DNA of 64,000 nt from positions 21,524-85,523 of the forward strand of contig CAKOOC010000003.1 in assembly GCA_934098375.1 (NCBI GenBank), given 5' to 3'. A model generated the notes under the pieces. The model was not told the DNA's origin. It did no database searches and worked only from the letters and a program-made list of their open reading frames with translations. This DNA comes from an uncultured Bacilli bacterium (GTDB taxonomy: Bacteria > Bacillota_I > Bacilli_A > RF39 > UBA660). Position numbers and translations under genes: made by a program. Numbering within the stretch: the stretch's first letter is position 1; each line of letters begins with the position of its first letter. Shown here one piece after another: positions 44,009-53,103 of the stretch.

Positions 44009-44107
44009 ATATACCAATATTTTTTTAAAGCTACAATTTTATGAATTCAAATCATGAATATATATTTTTACTTTCACTAAAAAGATGGCAAGCAATACGT
44101 CATATCA

Positions 44108-44917
44108 TTACTTTTGACAATTAGGACAGTAATATGTGCTGCGCCCACCTATCTTTACTCTTAATATCTTTTCATTACAAATTTTGCAGTTTTCCCCTTC
44201 TCTTTTATGAACCATTAAAAAATCTTGATAATGCCCAATAACGCCTAAAGAAGATGTATAACTTCTAATCGTTGTTCCGCCCTCTTTTATCGCTTTCGTA
44301 AGAATCTTCCTTGCCCCTTCAATAATCAAATCTGCTTCTTCTTTTGTAATATCTTCACATTTCTTATAAGGATTCACTTTAGCATAAAAAAGCACCTCAT
44401 TAGCGTATATATTACCTAAACCAGCAATAATCTCCTGATCAAGAAGTCCCTCCTTAATTGGCAATTTTTTATTTTTAAAATTATCTAGCAAATACATCGC
44501 CGTTAGCTTATCATCAAAGGGTTCTAAACCAAGTTTATTTAATCCTTTATATTTACTAATATCATTAGTCACAAACATTCTTCCAAATTTCCTAGTATCA
44601 TGGTACCTAAGCGAAATATTATCATTCATTAAAAAGATAATATGTTCATGCTTTTCTAGTTTTTCATCTGGAGTCTTTATAAAAAATTTACCTTCCATTC
44701 TTAAATGACTAATTAAATAAAGATCATTAAACTTAAATATTAAATATTTACCATAAGTACTAACATCATCTAAACTTTTAGAAATTAAATTTTTTATATC
44801 TAAGCTTCCTTCTTCAATTATTTTTGGATAAATAACATTAATATCAATAATCTTTTTATGAAGTAATTTCTCTCTTAACGTCTTAGCAACCGTTCTAACC
44901 TCTGGTAACTCCGGCAT
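44108..44917 (-). CDS. mutM: Formamidopyrimidine-DNA glycosylase MutM/Fpg
   Basis: 269 residues. The catalytic N-terminus (PELPEVRT, with Pro2 and Glu3), the HLRMEGKF and KFGRM motifs, and a C-terminal zinc finger with CKIC and CPNC are all present. It removes 8-oxoguanine and other oxidised purines in base excision repair. It follows polA by 11 bases, the common polA-mutM order of Firmicutes, so both are likely cotranscribed. Confidence 0.97.
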   Translation of the reverse strand: MPELPEVRTVAKTLREKLLHKKIIDINVIYPKIIEEGSLDIKNLISKSLDDVSTYGKYLIFKFNDLYLISHLRMEGKFFIKTPDEKLEKHEHIIFLMNDNISLRYHDTRKFGRMFVTNDISKYKGLNKLGLEPFDDKLTAMYLLDNFKNKKLPIKEGLLDQEIIAGLGNIYANEVLFYAKVNPYKKCEDITKEEADLIIEGARKILTKAIKEGGTTIRSYTSSLGVIGHYQDFLMVHKREGENCKICNEKILRVKIGGRSTYYCPNCQK

Positions 44918-44928
44918 AAAATCCCTCC

Positions 44929-47484
44929 TTACTTTGCATCATACCAATTTTTGCCATAATCCATTCCAACTTTTAATGGAACTTTAAGTGGTGTAATATT
45001 TTCCATTTCATTTTTTACAATTTCACTAATAATTTCTTTTTCTTCTTCTTTTACATCAAAAATAAGTTCATCATGTACTTGTAAAAGCATCTTCGATTTT
45101 AAATTTTTCTCTTCCATAATTTTATCAATTTTAATCATCGCCATTTTTATAATATCAGCACTAGTTCCTTGAATTGGTGTATTAAGTGCAATACGTTCTC
45201 CGGCATTTCTAATCATATAATTAGAGTTTTGTAATTCTTCAATCTCTCTTTTACGTCCAAATAAAGTTCTAACACTACCGAACATATGGGCTTCTTCAAC
45301 TATCTCATCCATATATCGTTTTACCCCTGGATATAAATCTAGATATTTATCAATAAACTTTTTAGCTTCTTTAGGATTTAAATTTAAATTTTCACCTAAT
45401 CCAAATCCTGAAATTCCATAAACGATTCCGAATATTACTGCCTTTGCTGTTCTTCTCATTTGTTTCGTAACTTCACTTTTAGGCACTTCAAAAATATCAC
45501 TTGCTACCGTCGTATGAATATCTTCGCCTGATTTAAATGCTTCAATTAATTCCTTAGAATCACTAATATGAGCAAGAACCCTAAGTTCTATCTGTGAATA
45601 ATCTGCACATAAAAACATATCATTACAAGGAACAAAAGCTTTTCTAACTCTTCGACCATTTTCATCCCTTGTCGGTATATTTTGCATATTAGGGTCCATA
45701 CTTGATAATCTTCCTGTTCTAGTTAAAGTTTGCTTATAAATCGTATGAATCTTACCATCACTCAAAATATAGTTATGTAAAGATTCTAAATAAGTACTAT
45801 TAAATTTAGCTAAATTTCTATATTCTAAAATATATTCAATAATCGGATCTATTCCCATTAACTTTTCTAGCGTACCAGCATCAGTACTATATTTCTTACC
45901 AGCAATAACCCTCTTATGATATGGAAAACCTAACTTTTCAAAAAGAATTACTCCTAATTGTTTCGGACTACTAATATTAAATTTTTCTCCTGCTCTTTCA
46001 TATATCTTATCTGATAATTCATTTAATTTATCAAGTGTTTCTTCATGTAATTCATCAAGTACACTTTTTTCGCATTTAATGCCATTTATTTCCATTCGTG
46101 CTAAAACAGGAATCAAAGGCATCTCAATATTATTAAATAAATCATACATATCCTCAAGTTTTAATTTCTTAATTAAATCATCCCTTGTTTCATAGATATA
46201 TTTAGCCTTCATCGTTACTGCTATTTTTAGCTTCTCTTCATCTTTAATCGCATCTTCATAAAAAGGAACATCAATATCTTCTTTATTCATCAAAACCGCT
46301 AAGTCTTCCTTAATTTGTAAATTAAGTAAGTATGCAGCAACCATCGTATCAAATATTGTATTAGTTTTAAAATCATTTAATAAAACTATATTCTTTTTTA
46401 AATCATAAGTATATTTCTTATTGTCCTTTAAATACTCTAATACCTCTTTAATTTTATCTTTAGGAACATAAAAAGCATTTTTTCCATCATATAATCCCAT
46501 ACCTAAAATATCTGCTAAATGATAATTAATATTATTACACTCTATAAAATAAGAAATTATTCCTTCATTTTTAATTTCACTAACATCCCTAAAATCTTTA
46601 TAATCAGGCGTAAAATTTTTTTCTTTTCTTGGCATCTTCTTTAATAATGAATAAAATTCTAAATCTGTATAAATTTCTTCTAACTTATCAGTTGGACCCA
46701 AATATTTTAAATCTTCTAATTTTTCCTTTATAGGTACTTCTAAACAAATTGTACATATATCTTTACTAAAAAAAGCATTTTCTTTATCATTTACTAACTT
46801 ATCATGTAAAGCCCCTTTAATTCTATTTATATTCTCATAAATATTTTCTAAAGTGCCATACTCTTGTAACAATTTTAAAGCTGTTTTTTCCCCGATTCCT
46901 TTAACTCCTGGAACATTATCAGAAGGATCTCCCATCAATGCTTTTAAATCAATCATTCTAATTGGTTTTATTCCATAATCCGCTTCAAAACTATCCGGAT
47001 TATATCTTATATATCCTTTTGTTTTTAATAGTTTTACCTCGACTTCTTCATTAATTAACTGTAGTAAATCTTTATCAGAAGATACAATTAAAGCATCAAA
47101 TTCTTTATCATCATAAGCCATTTTACTTATAGTACCTATAATATCATCAGCTTCATAATTTTCTACTTCAATATGCTTTATTCCCATCGCATCTAATAAT
47201 ACTTTAGCTTTTGGCATCTGAACTTTTAATTCTTCCGGTGTCTCAATTCTTCCTGCTTTATATTGCTCATATTTTTCATGTCTAAAGTTTTTACCAATAT
47301 CAAAGGCAACTACCATATACTCTGGCTTTTCTTCTTCTATTATTTTATTAATCATTGAAACAAAACCATATAAAGCATTTGTTGGATCTCCCTTACTATT
47401 TTTCATAAAGTTCCCTGTATAAGCAGTTGCATAATAACTTCTAAACATTAAATTATTACCATCTACTAAAATTATCTTTTTCAT
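44929..47484 (-). CDS. polA: DNA polymerase I
   Basis: Start at 47484, preceded by AAGGTGG; 851 residues. The N-terminal 5'-3' flap nuclease (VDGNNLMFRSYY) is followed by a 3'-5' exonuclease-like middle region that lacks the DxE metal motif, so proofreading is probably lost. The polymerase domain contains FLCADYSQIELRVLAH, RRTAKAVIFGIVYG and LQVHDELIFDV. It fills gaps in repair and Okazaki processing. The mutM gene follows it and divIVA and sepF precede it. Confidence 0.96.
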   Translation of the reverse strand: MKKIILVDGNNLMFRSYYATAYTGNFMKNSKGDPTNALYGFVSMINKIIEEEKPEYMVVAFDIGKNFRHEKYEQYKAGRIETPEELKVQMPKAKVLLDAMGIKHIEVENYEADDIIGTISKMAYDDKEFDALIVSSDKDLLQLINEEVEVKLLKTKGYIRYNPDSFEADYGIKPIRMIDLKALMGDPSDNVPGVKGIGEKTALKLLQEYGTLENIYENINRIKGALHDKLVNDKENAFFSKDICTICLEVPIKEKLEDLKYLGPTDKLEEIYTDLEFYSLLKKMPRKEKNFTPDYKDFRDVSEIKNEGIISYFIECNNINYHLADILGMGLYDGKNAFYVPKDKIKEVLEYLKDNKKYTYDLKKNIVLLNDFKTNTIFDTMVAAYLLNLQIKEDLAVLMNKEDIDVPFYEDAIKDEEKLKIAVTMKAKYIYETRDDLIKKLKLEDMYDLFNNIEMPLIPVLARMEINGIKCEKSVLDELHEETLDKLNELSDKIYERAGEKFNISSPKQLGVILFEKLGFPYHKRVIAGKKYSTDAGTLEKLMGIDPIIEYILEYRNLAKFNSTYLESLHNYILSDGKIHTIYKQTLTRTGRLSSMDPNMQNIPTRDENGRRVRKAFVPCNDMFLCADYSQIELRVLAHISDSKELIEAFKSGEDIHTTVASDIFEVPKSEVTKQMRRTAKAVIFGIVYGISGFGLGENLNLNPKEAKKFIDKYLDLYPGVKRYMDEIVEEAHMFGSVRTLFGRKREIEELQNSNYMIRNAGERIALNTPIQGTSADIIKMAMIKIDKIMEEKNLKSKMLLQVHDELIFDVKEEEKEIISEIVKNEMENITPLKVPLKVGMDYGKNWYDAK

Positions 47485-47546
47485 AAGTACCACCTTCATT
47501 TTTATTATAATACATATTATCTTATAAATAAAAGAAAAACCTGGAT

Positions 47547-47972
47547 TTAATCCAAGTGATCTATATCATCAACTAATTCTAATTGACTTTCTAAAATACT
47601 TCTTAATCGTTTTTTAAAGGTTATAATATTTCTTTTTAATGCTAAATTCTCCATTTGTGTTTTTTCTGCTTGCATTAATGCTTCATTTACAATTCTTGAT
47701 GCATTTTTCTTAGCATCATTGATAATGTTTTCACTTTCATCTCTTGCTTGTTTTTTCATCTGACTAGATGTATCTTCTGCTAAATATATTGCTCTATTTA
47801 AAGTATCTTCTAAATTTTTATATTTTTCTAATGAATTCTTAAGTTCTGCTATCTCTAAGTCTTTTTTCTTTAAATCAGAAAGCATTTCTTCAACTTGCTT
47901 TATTACATCATCAACAAATTTATTAACTTCTTCTTTTCTATAGCCACGTAGTGCCGTGCTAAATTTTTCCAT
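47547..47972 (-). CDS. divIVA: DivIVA-domain protein
   Basis: 141 residues: the conserved N-terminal membrane-binding segment with FSTALRGYRKEEVNKFVDDV, then a continuous coiled coil to the C-terminus. DivIVA family proteins recognise curved membrane at poles and septa. Position after sepF is typical of Firmicutes division clusters. Short for DivIVA but within the range of GpsB/DivIVA proteins. Confidence 0.9.
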   Translation of the reverse strand: MEKFSTALRGYRKEEVNKFVDDVIKQVEEMLSDLKKKDLEIAELKNSLEKYKNLEDTLNRAIYLAEDTSSQMKKQARDESENIINDAKKNASRIVNEALMQAEKTQMENLALKRNIITFKKRLRSILESQLELVDDIDHLD

Positions 47973-47999
47973 ACTATCACCTTTATATATGTTTATATA

Positions 48000-48407
48000 T
48001 TAAAAATCAATTTCTTCCTCTGCTTTTTTACTATTTTCTTGTTCGCTCATCTTTCCTTGTACACTTACATTTTTAGGTGTGCATAAGTATATTCCACCAC
48101 CTAGTTTTTGCATATCTCCGCCAATCGCATATACACATCCTGTTAAAAAGTCAATAATTCTTTTTCCTTGATCAGAAGTTACCCTTTTTAAATTTACTAC
48201 TACGCTATTACGTTTCTTTAAATGGTCAGCAATAGTTTGACTTTCAGAATATGCTCTAGGTTCAACTAATATCATTTTACTTCCGTTTTTTGCTTCATCT
48301 TCTTTAAAGTTTTTTTCACTTACAGAGTAAAATTCCTCTTCCATATTTATACTATCATCATTACTATCTTCTTCACCAAATAATGCTTTTTTTAAATTTA
48401 GTGCCAT
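48000..48407 (-). CDS. sepF: SepF, cell division protein
   Basis: 135 residues. N-terminal amphipathic helix (MALNLKKALFGEEDS), an acidic linker, then the SepF core (LVEPRAYSESQTIADHLKKRNSVVVNLKRV) with the GGDMQKLGGGIYLCTPKNV end. SepF links FtsZ filaments to the membrane. Its location next to divIVA supports a division role. Start with AGGAGGATG-like site upstream. Confidence 0.95.
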   Translation of the reverse strand: MALNLKKALFGEEDSNDDSINMEEEFYSVSEKNFKEDEAKNGSKMILVEPRAYSESQTIADHLKKRNSVVVNLKRVTSDQGKRIIDFLTGCVYAIGGDMQKLGGGIYLCTPKNVSVQGKMSEQENSKKAEEEIDF

Positions 48408-48519
48408 AAAGCATCCTCCTTATATTAATCTACTATTATTCTATCATATTTATTTTTATTAATAAATACCCAAAACAAAAAAAGAGAATTTTTCCCTTTT
48501 CATATTTTAGTATTTTTAA

Positions 48520-50148
48520 CTATGTTCTTACATCACGAATTACTACTACACCAGAGCCACCAGCACAGGTTTCAGTTTGTGCCCAAAACTTATTTTGATC
48601 ATTATACCATTTTGTGTTCCAGCCACCGCCGCCGCCGCCAGTGTTAGCCGTTCCATTTGCACAACCTCCTCGGCCTCCGCCACCAACTCCACCGGCGCCG
48701 CCTACCGAACTACCCCAGTCTATTACAGCACCAGCACCGCCACCACCAGCATAAGCAAAGGAAGTTCCTCTAGTACATCCTGCTAATGTACCTTCACCAA
48801 ATTCACATGTTGTAGTTCCTTGACCGCTTCCTCTTGAATTTCCAGAGCCATTATTTCCATATGCCCCACCAGCAGGAGAGGTTCCACCTACATCACCACT
48901 GCTACCACCAGAGCCACCAGCTCTTGTAGTAGCACCGCTTACACTATAGCCAAATGCAGAAGTTGCGCCACCACTTCCACCGGATTTTGCTCCTCCAGCA
49001 CCGATAGTAATTGCATAGCCACTCGTTTTATTATCTAATCTAATATTTTTTTGAGTTTTAGTATAACCACCAGCACCACCGGTCGTTTCGGATCCTCCGG
49101 CTCCACCTCCAACTAAGAAAGCATCAATATATATAAGTCCACTAACACTCAAAGTACCATTTGATAACAGTTTCATTCTCCAAGTATGAGTACCATCCGC
49201 ATTCGCTGTATCCTGAATTAAAGAACAATTTCCGGTATATTTTATTATCGGATCAGACGATTTTACCGCAGCTTCTAAATTCGCACAATCATAATGATTT
49301 GCCAATATTTCATAAGTAACTAACTGTATTTTAGTAAATTCTACTCGGCAGGTAGTAAGTTGTTTATTTACTCCAAATACGTCAATCTCCCAACCCTTTT
49401 CTGTACTATATCTAAAAATTCCTCGAGCCGCTGACTGACTGTTATCATTATAAGTACAATTCACATTAACTTCATAATTTGGCTCAGTAGGAAATGTATC
49501 AACTTCAATACCATCAACGACTGCTAATACCTTTAAATTACCCTCTACAGAGCCAGGAGTATATGATGTTCCAATTTGTTTTGTTTGTATCAACTCATTA
49601 TGAATATATCCTACATTTAAATTTATTTGGACATAGTAATCAACATTTGCTGAATTGTTAGTAATTATTCTAATTGATTTAGCATTATCAGCCGCAAGTG
49701 TTCCACTTACATAAGGAGTTTCTATATGATAGAAAAGTTGTACAGTACTTGGTGTATCAACAAAATCAGTACAATTTTGATCAGAACACACTTTATATGT
49801 GACTTCGTATTTAGTATCAATACTATTTAGTGAAGTTAAAATTATCTCAAACTGTTCTGTTTTACCGGCTTTAAGTAATATTATTCTATCTCCAATGATT
49901 GTATTTGTAGGTAATTTTGTTCCCACACTTTCATTTAATTCTACTTCATTTATTATCATTTTATATTTTAAATCGCCTACTGTAATATTAGCACCATTTA
50001 TATTTTTATTTTGTGTCATAAAGCTAAAGGTCATATTTAAAACTAGACAAGATAAAATTAAAACTATGCAAAAAGTTAAATACAAAATGCGCTTGTTTCC
50101 CTTTACTTTATTTAAAATGTCACCCATTTTTTCTTTATACTTATTCAT
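48520..50148 (-). CDS. Surface protein with TasA-like N-terminus and glycine-rich C-terminal domain
   Basis: 542 residues. A signal anchor (about 20-42) is followed by a SFMTQNKNINGANITVGDLKYK segment like SipW-dependent TasA/camelysin proteins, then beta-rich domains to about 320. The last 220 residues are a Gly-rich domain ending CAGGSGVVVIRD, as in many Firmicutes/Bacteroidetes exported Gly-rich proteins. This part is markedly GC-richer than the surroundings because of Gly codons. Its promoter carries a G7 tract in the spacer, a possible switch site. Function is likely matrix or adhesion. Confidence 0.75.
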   Translation of the reverse strand: MNKYKEKMGDILNKVKGNKRILYLTFCIVLILSCLVLNMTFSFMTQNKNINGANITVGDLKYKMIINEVELNESVGTKLPTNTIIGDRIILLKAGKTEQFEIILTSLNSIDTKYEVTYKVCSDQNCTDFVDTPSTVQLFYHIETPYVSGTLAADNAKSIRIITNNSANVDYYVQINLNVGYIHNELIQTKQIGTSYTPGSVEGNLKVLAVVDGIEVDTFPTEPNYEVNVNCTYNDNSQSAARGIFRYSTEKGWEIDVFGVNKQLTTCRVEFTKIQLVTYEILANHYDCANLEAAVKSSDPIIKYTGNCSLIQDTANADGTHTWRMKLLSNGTLSVSGLIYIDAFLVGGGAGGSETTGGAGGYTKTQKNIRLDNKTSGYAITIGAGGAKSGGSGGATSAFGYSVSGATTRAGGSGGSSGDVGGTSPAGGAYGNNGSGNSRGSGQGTTTCEFGEGTLAGCTRGTSFAYAGGGGAGAVIDWGSSVGGAGGVGGGGRGGCANGTANTGGGGGGWNTKWYNDQNKFWAQTETCAGGSGVVVIRDVRT

Positions 50149-50175
50149 AGAAAATCACCCGATATTTTCTATTTA

Positions 50176-50202
50176 ATTATATAAATAACCCCCCCATGTC
50201 AA
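50176..50202 (-). promoter_or_regulatory. Promoter with G7 tract in the spacer
   Basis: TTGACA at 50197-50202 and TATAAT at 50176-50181, spacer only 15 bases and containing seven consecutive G (minus strand, 50189-50195). A gain of two G would restore the optimal 17. Confidence 0.6.
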
Positions 50203-50209
50203 GTTAATA

Positions 50210-50221
50210 TTGCGTACGCAA
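50210..50221. promoter_or_regulatory. 12-bp palindrome upstream of the promoter
   Basis: TTGCGTACGCAA, perfect dyad, GC-rich for this genome, seven bases upstream of the -35; a possible operator. Confidence 0.45.
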
Positions 50222-50249
50222 AAAGTCTATGGCATTAACCATAGACTTT
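50222..50249 (-). terminator. Terminator after dnaI
   Basis: Perfect 11-bp stem AAAGTCTATGG/CCATAGACTTT with six-base loop, then TTTTT on the minus strand. Confidence 0.85.
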
Positions 50250-50261
50250 ACTAATTTTAAT

Positions 50262-51173
50262 TTATTTTCTTCTATTTTCCCCAAATAATTCTAAATACTC
50301 TGATAACTGCTTTATTCTTTCCATTATTCTTCTTGCTTTAATTTTTTCTTCAGCTGTATCTTTTATAAGCAAATGATTTTCTAATTCTTCTAAATTTAAA
50401 TTTGATGTAAAAAAAGTCGGCATCTTATTATCCATTCTATATTGTAAAATTGTTCCTAGAATTTCATCTCTGTTCCACGCGGTTACACTTTCTGCCCCAA
50501 TGTCATCTAAAAGTAATAAATCACAAGTTTTAATCATATTCATTCTTTCATAAAAATCCTCTCCCGAAGAAAAAGATTCTTTAATACTTCTTATAAGTTC
50601 CGGATAATAAACAATCACAACACTATAATTTAATCTAGATAATTCATTTAAAAGCGCACTTATCATATACGTTTTACCGCTTCCAAAGGAGCCATATAAA
50701 TAAAGTCCTTTTTGTTTTTCATCTTTCTGATAACTATCATAAAATTTCTTAAGCCATTTAATTATCCTAGCTCTTTTTGTTTCTAACTCTATATTAGCCA
50801 TCTTGGCCATCTTAATATCGTAAGGCATTTGAAAAAAATTAGATTTAATTCCTTCTTTGTCTTTAATATCTTTCTTTTTATACTTACATGCTACATAATT
50901 AAATTCTAAAGAGCCATCATCATTTACACTTGGATAATAAACCATCCCCGTTACCTTATTTTGACAAGCAAGTAAGCTTTTGCAGTTTGCACATTTTTGA
51001 AGTTCCTCCACGGTTCTTTCTAATTTAGAAGTATATTTGCATGCCACATCTTCTTTTACTTTTAATGTATTTACAAGTTTTTTAAAATTATCATCCTTTA
51101 AAGCCACTGCATAATCACTTTTTAAACTAAATTCTAAATCTTTTTTACCTTTCATGGCATTAAATTTTCTCAC
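50262..51173 (-). CDS. dnaI: Primosomal protein DnaI, helicase loader
   Basis: 303 residues with a GTG start and AGGTGA site. The N-terminal zinc-like region contains CANCKSLLACQNK; the AAA+ domain has Walker A YGSFGSGKT (about 170) and Walker B LLLLDDIGAES (about 210). DnaI loads the replicative helicase DnaC onto the lagging strand during initiation and restart. It is six bases downstream of the DnaB-type gene, the standard dnaB-dnaI pairing. Confidence 0.95.
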   Translation of the reverse strand: MRKFNAMKGKKDLEFSLKSDYAVALKDDNFKKLVNTLKVKEDVACKYTSKLERTVEELQKCANCKSLLACQNKVTGMVYYPSVNDDGSLEFNYVACKYKKKDIKDKEGIKSNFFQMPYDIKMAKMANIELETKRARIIKWLKKFYDSYQKDEKQKGLYLYGSFGSGKTYMISALLNELSRLNYSVVIVYYPELIRSIKESFSSGEDFYERMNMIKTCDLLLLDDIGAESVTAWNRDEILGTILQYRMDNKMPTFFTSNLNLEELENHLLIKDTAEEKIKARRIMERIKQLSEYLELFGENRRK

Positions 51174-51179
51174 TTATAA

Positions 51180-52454
51180 TCACCTAAATTCTTTTAATAA
51201 TTCTTCTAACTCTGCTTTTTCTTCTTCAGATATTTCCTCATCTTTGATTTTATTATTAAACCAAGAAGGCAAAACTGTTTCTTTTTTAATTTCCTTCTTT
51301 GGACGCTTTTTATACTCCTTTTCGGCCTGTTTCATTGCCGCGGTTGCTGTTTTTATTCCTAGTCTTACCCACTGACCTGCAATCGTTTCTACAAATCCTT
51401 TAGTAAGTTTATTATCATTTATTCGTAAAGTATAATCAATTAAAACATTGATAACCGCTGGTGTCATCTCTAAATCAATTGCTAAATACTCTAATAGCTT
51501 TAAATCTCTAGGCGTTGGATTATTATTTTTATACTTGCTTCTTAAAAAATCATAAGGACTAGTATTTTCGAAAATATAAATCATTTTTCCTTTATTAGAT
51601 AAATTTCCTTCCGGACTCTTTAAATAATCCGGCTGCGTTCTATATATTAATGTTGGAAGTGTCCCACCATTATTATATTCATAATATTTTCTCACTTCTT
51701 TAATTAGCAAATCTCTATTAATCATCCCATTATTATCAATCGTAAGTCTTATTATTTCACTAAGTTTAAGCGTATCTAAATTATAAATAAACGCTAAACT
51801 ATTTATTAATTCTCTCATTCTTTTATTAAGGGCCTTATCACTTAAAACTTTATTAGGAATACTTTCCATAAGCATATCAAAATCAATTAAAGAATCAATC
51901 ATTAATTTATTTTCACTCTTAGCCTTAATATCTCCATTATTAAAAATATTTCCAACGGTAGATCTAAATGTATCATTTAATTTTACGGTAATTTCTTCAT
52001 AATCATCATATTTAAAAGTAGGTTTCTTATAATACTTAAGTAAGTTATTATATTCATTTTCTCCAATATTATTATATAAAACTACATTCAAAATCGGATG
52101 ATTAAAAAATTCATAAGCACTAATAGGTGAAAAAAGTTCATATATATAATGATTAATGTCATTTTCTTTTTTTAAATAAGTTTTAAGTAATCCCATCGAT
52201 TCTAATGCTTTTCTCGCCTCCTTTATATCTTCTAATCTTGTCTTTAGAAAAGTCATTAAATGATGATGGGTATAGTCTTTACTAATAGTTTCTGATTTGT
52301 CTAAATCACTCCATAAAGTCATATATAAACTTACAGGAAGGGGTCCCACAATAGGTTCATAAAGATTAATTAAATTCTTTTTATCGACTTCGGTTAGTAT
52401 CGTTTTATTAACAACTATATATGTATCTGCTGGCAAGATAGTTTTTTCTTTCAT
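51180..52454 (-). CDS. dnaB: DnaB-type primosome initiation protein
   Basis: The start at 52454 is chosen after AAGGTG; the longer frame is rejected. 424 residues with the N-terminal DnaB/DnaD domain (LPADTYIVVNKTILTE) and a C-terminal DnaD-like segment (about 310-400, YKNNNPTPRDLKLLEYLA). It remodels origin or fork DNA before DnaI delivers the helicase. It is followed by dnaI and ends with TGA. Confidence 0.85.
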   Translation of the reverse strand: MKEKTILPADTYIVVNKTILTEVDKKNLINLYEPIVGPLPVSLYMTLWSDLDKSETISKDYTHHHLMTFLKTRLEDIKEARKALESMGLLKTYLKKENDINHYIYELFSPISAYEFFNHPILNVVLYNNIGENEYNNLLKYYKKPTFKYDDYEEITVKLNDTFRSTVGNIFNNGDIKAKSENKLMIDSLIDFDMLMESIPNKVLSDKALNKRMRELINSLAFIYNLDTLKLSEIIRLTIDNNGMINRDLLIKEVRKYYEYNNGGTLPTLIYRTQPDYLKSPEGNLSNKGKMIYIFENTSPYDFLRSKYKNNNPTPRDLKLLEYLAIDLEMTPAVINVLIDYTLRINDNKLTKGFVETIAGQWVRLGIKTATAAMKQAEKEYKKRPKKEIKKETVLPSWFNNKIKDEEISEEEKAELEELLKEFR

Positions 52455-52476
52455 ACTAACACCTTCTTCAAAAAAT

Positions 52477-52505
52477 ATTGTAACTATTATAAGTTTTAAT
52501 TGCAA
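52477..52505 (-). promoter_or_regulatory. Promoter of the dnaB-dnaI operon
   Basis: TTGCAA at 52500-52505, 17-base spacer, TACAAT at 52477-52482. Confidence 0.55.
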
Positions 52506-52552
52506 GTAAATAAAGTTAAAATTTAAATAAATTTTTAATGCCAAAAAAAGAA

Positions 52553-52566
52553 GGAATGTAAATTCC
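52553..52566 (-). terminator. Terminator after the 165-residue gene
   Basis: GGAAT/ATTCC stem with four-base loop, followed by TTCTTTTTTT on the minus strand. Confidence 0.6.
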
Positions 52567-52575
52567 CGCTTATAA

Positions 52576-53073
52576 TTATAATATAGTGTTTGTTTCTATT
52601 TTGTATTTATATTTTTTCCCTTTTACTAAATCGTAGTTTTCCTTTTTAATTGCTAATTTAATATTGTAGGTTCTTTTTTCTTTACCATTTAAATTAAATC
52701 TTTTAAGTAAAAATATATCATAGTTTTGATCACTATTTTGATATAAAAAACTTAACTCGCAATTATAGTCATCTAAATAAATTAATAAATCATCACCTTT
52801 AATTTCTGAAGATTTGTCTAATTTAAAAACTAAATCGGCACTAACATTATATTTAGAATTATTTAAAACTGTATAACTTCCATTAATAATGGCAAGTTCT
52901 AAATTCTCTTGATTTAAACTTTGCCCGCTTATAAGTTCAATATTATTTTGTGCAACAGCTTTTTCAATCATAGCCGTTTTTTCTCTAAATCTTTCCCAAA
53001 TAAATAAACTAAATATTACCATTACCATACATAATACAATGCTAGATAAATACTTGAAAATATCACGTGCCAT
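52576..53073 (-). CDS. Single-pass membrane protein, unknown function
   Basis: 165 residues with an N-terminal membrane helix (about 8-26) and an external or periplasm-facing domain rich in beta strands (ILELISGQS to KYKIETNTIL). No signal cleavage site evident. No family recognised. It is encoded between dnaE and the dnaB-dnaI operon with a terminator after it, but shares no obvious function with replication. Confidence 0.65.
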   Translation of the reverse strand: MARDIFKYLSSIVLCMVMVIFSLFIWERFREKTAMIEKAVAQNNIELISGQSLNQENLELAIINGSYTVLNNSKYNVSADLVFKLDKSSEIKGDDLLIYLDDYNCELSFLYQNSDQNYDIFLLKRFNLNGKEKRTYNIKLAIKKENYDLVKGKKYKYKIETNTIL

Positions 53074-53103
53074 AATTACCCCCTTAAATTAGGGCATATT
53101 ATA

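Noticed and set aside
48600..49080. GC-rich patch as horizontally acquired DNA
   Set aside because: The higher GC is explained by Gly codons (GGN) of the glycine-rich domain; flanking codons of the same gene are AT-rich.
49799..50176. Plus-strand frame of 125 codons
   Set aside because: Opposite strand of the glycine-rich protein gene N-terminus; hydrophobicity mirrors that gene's codons.
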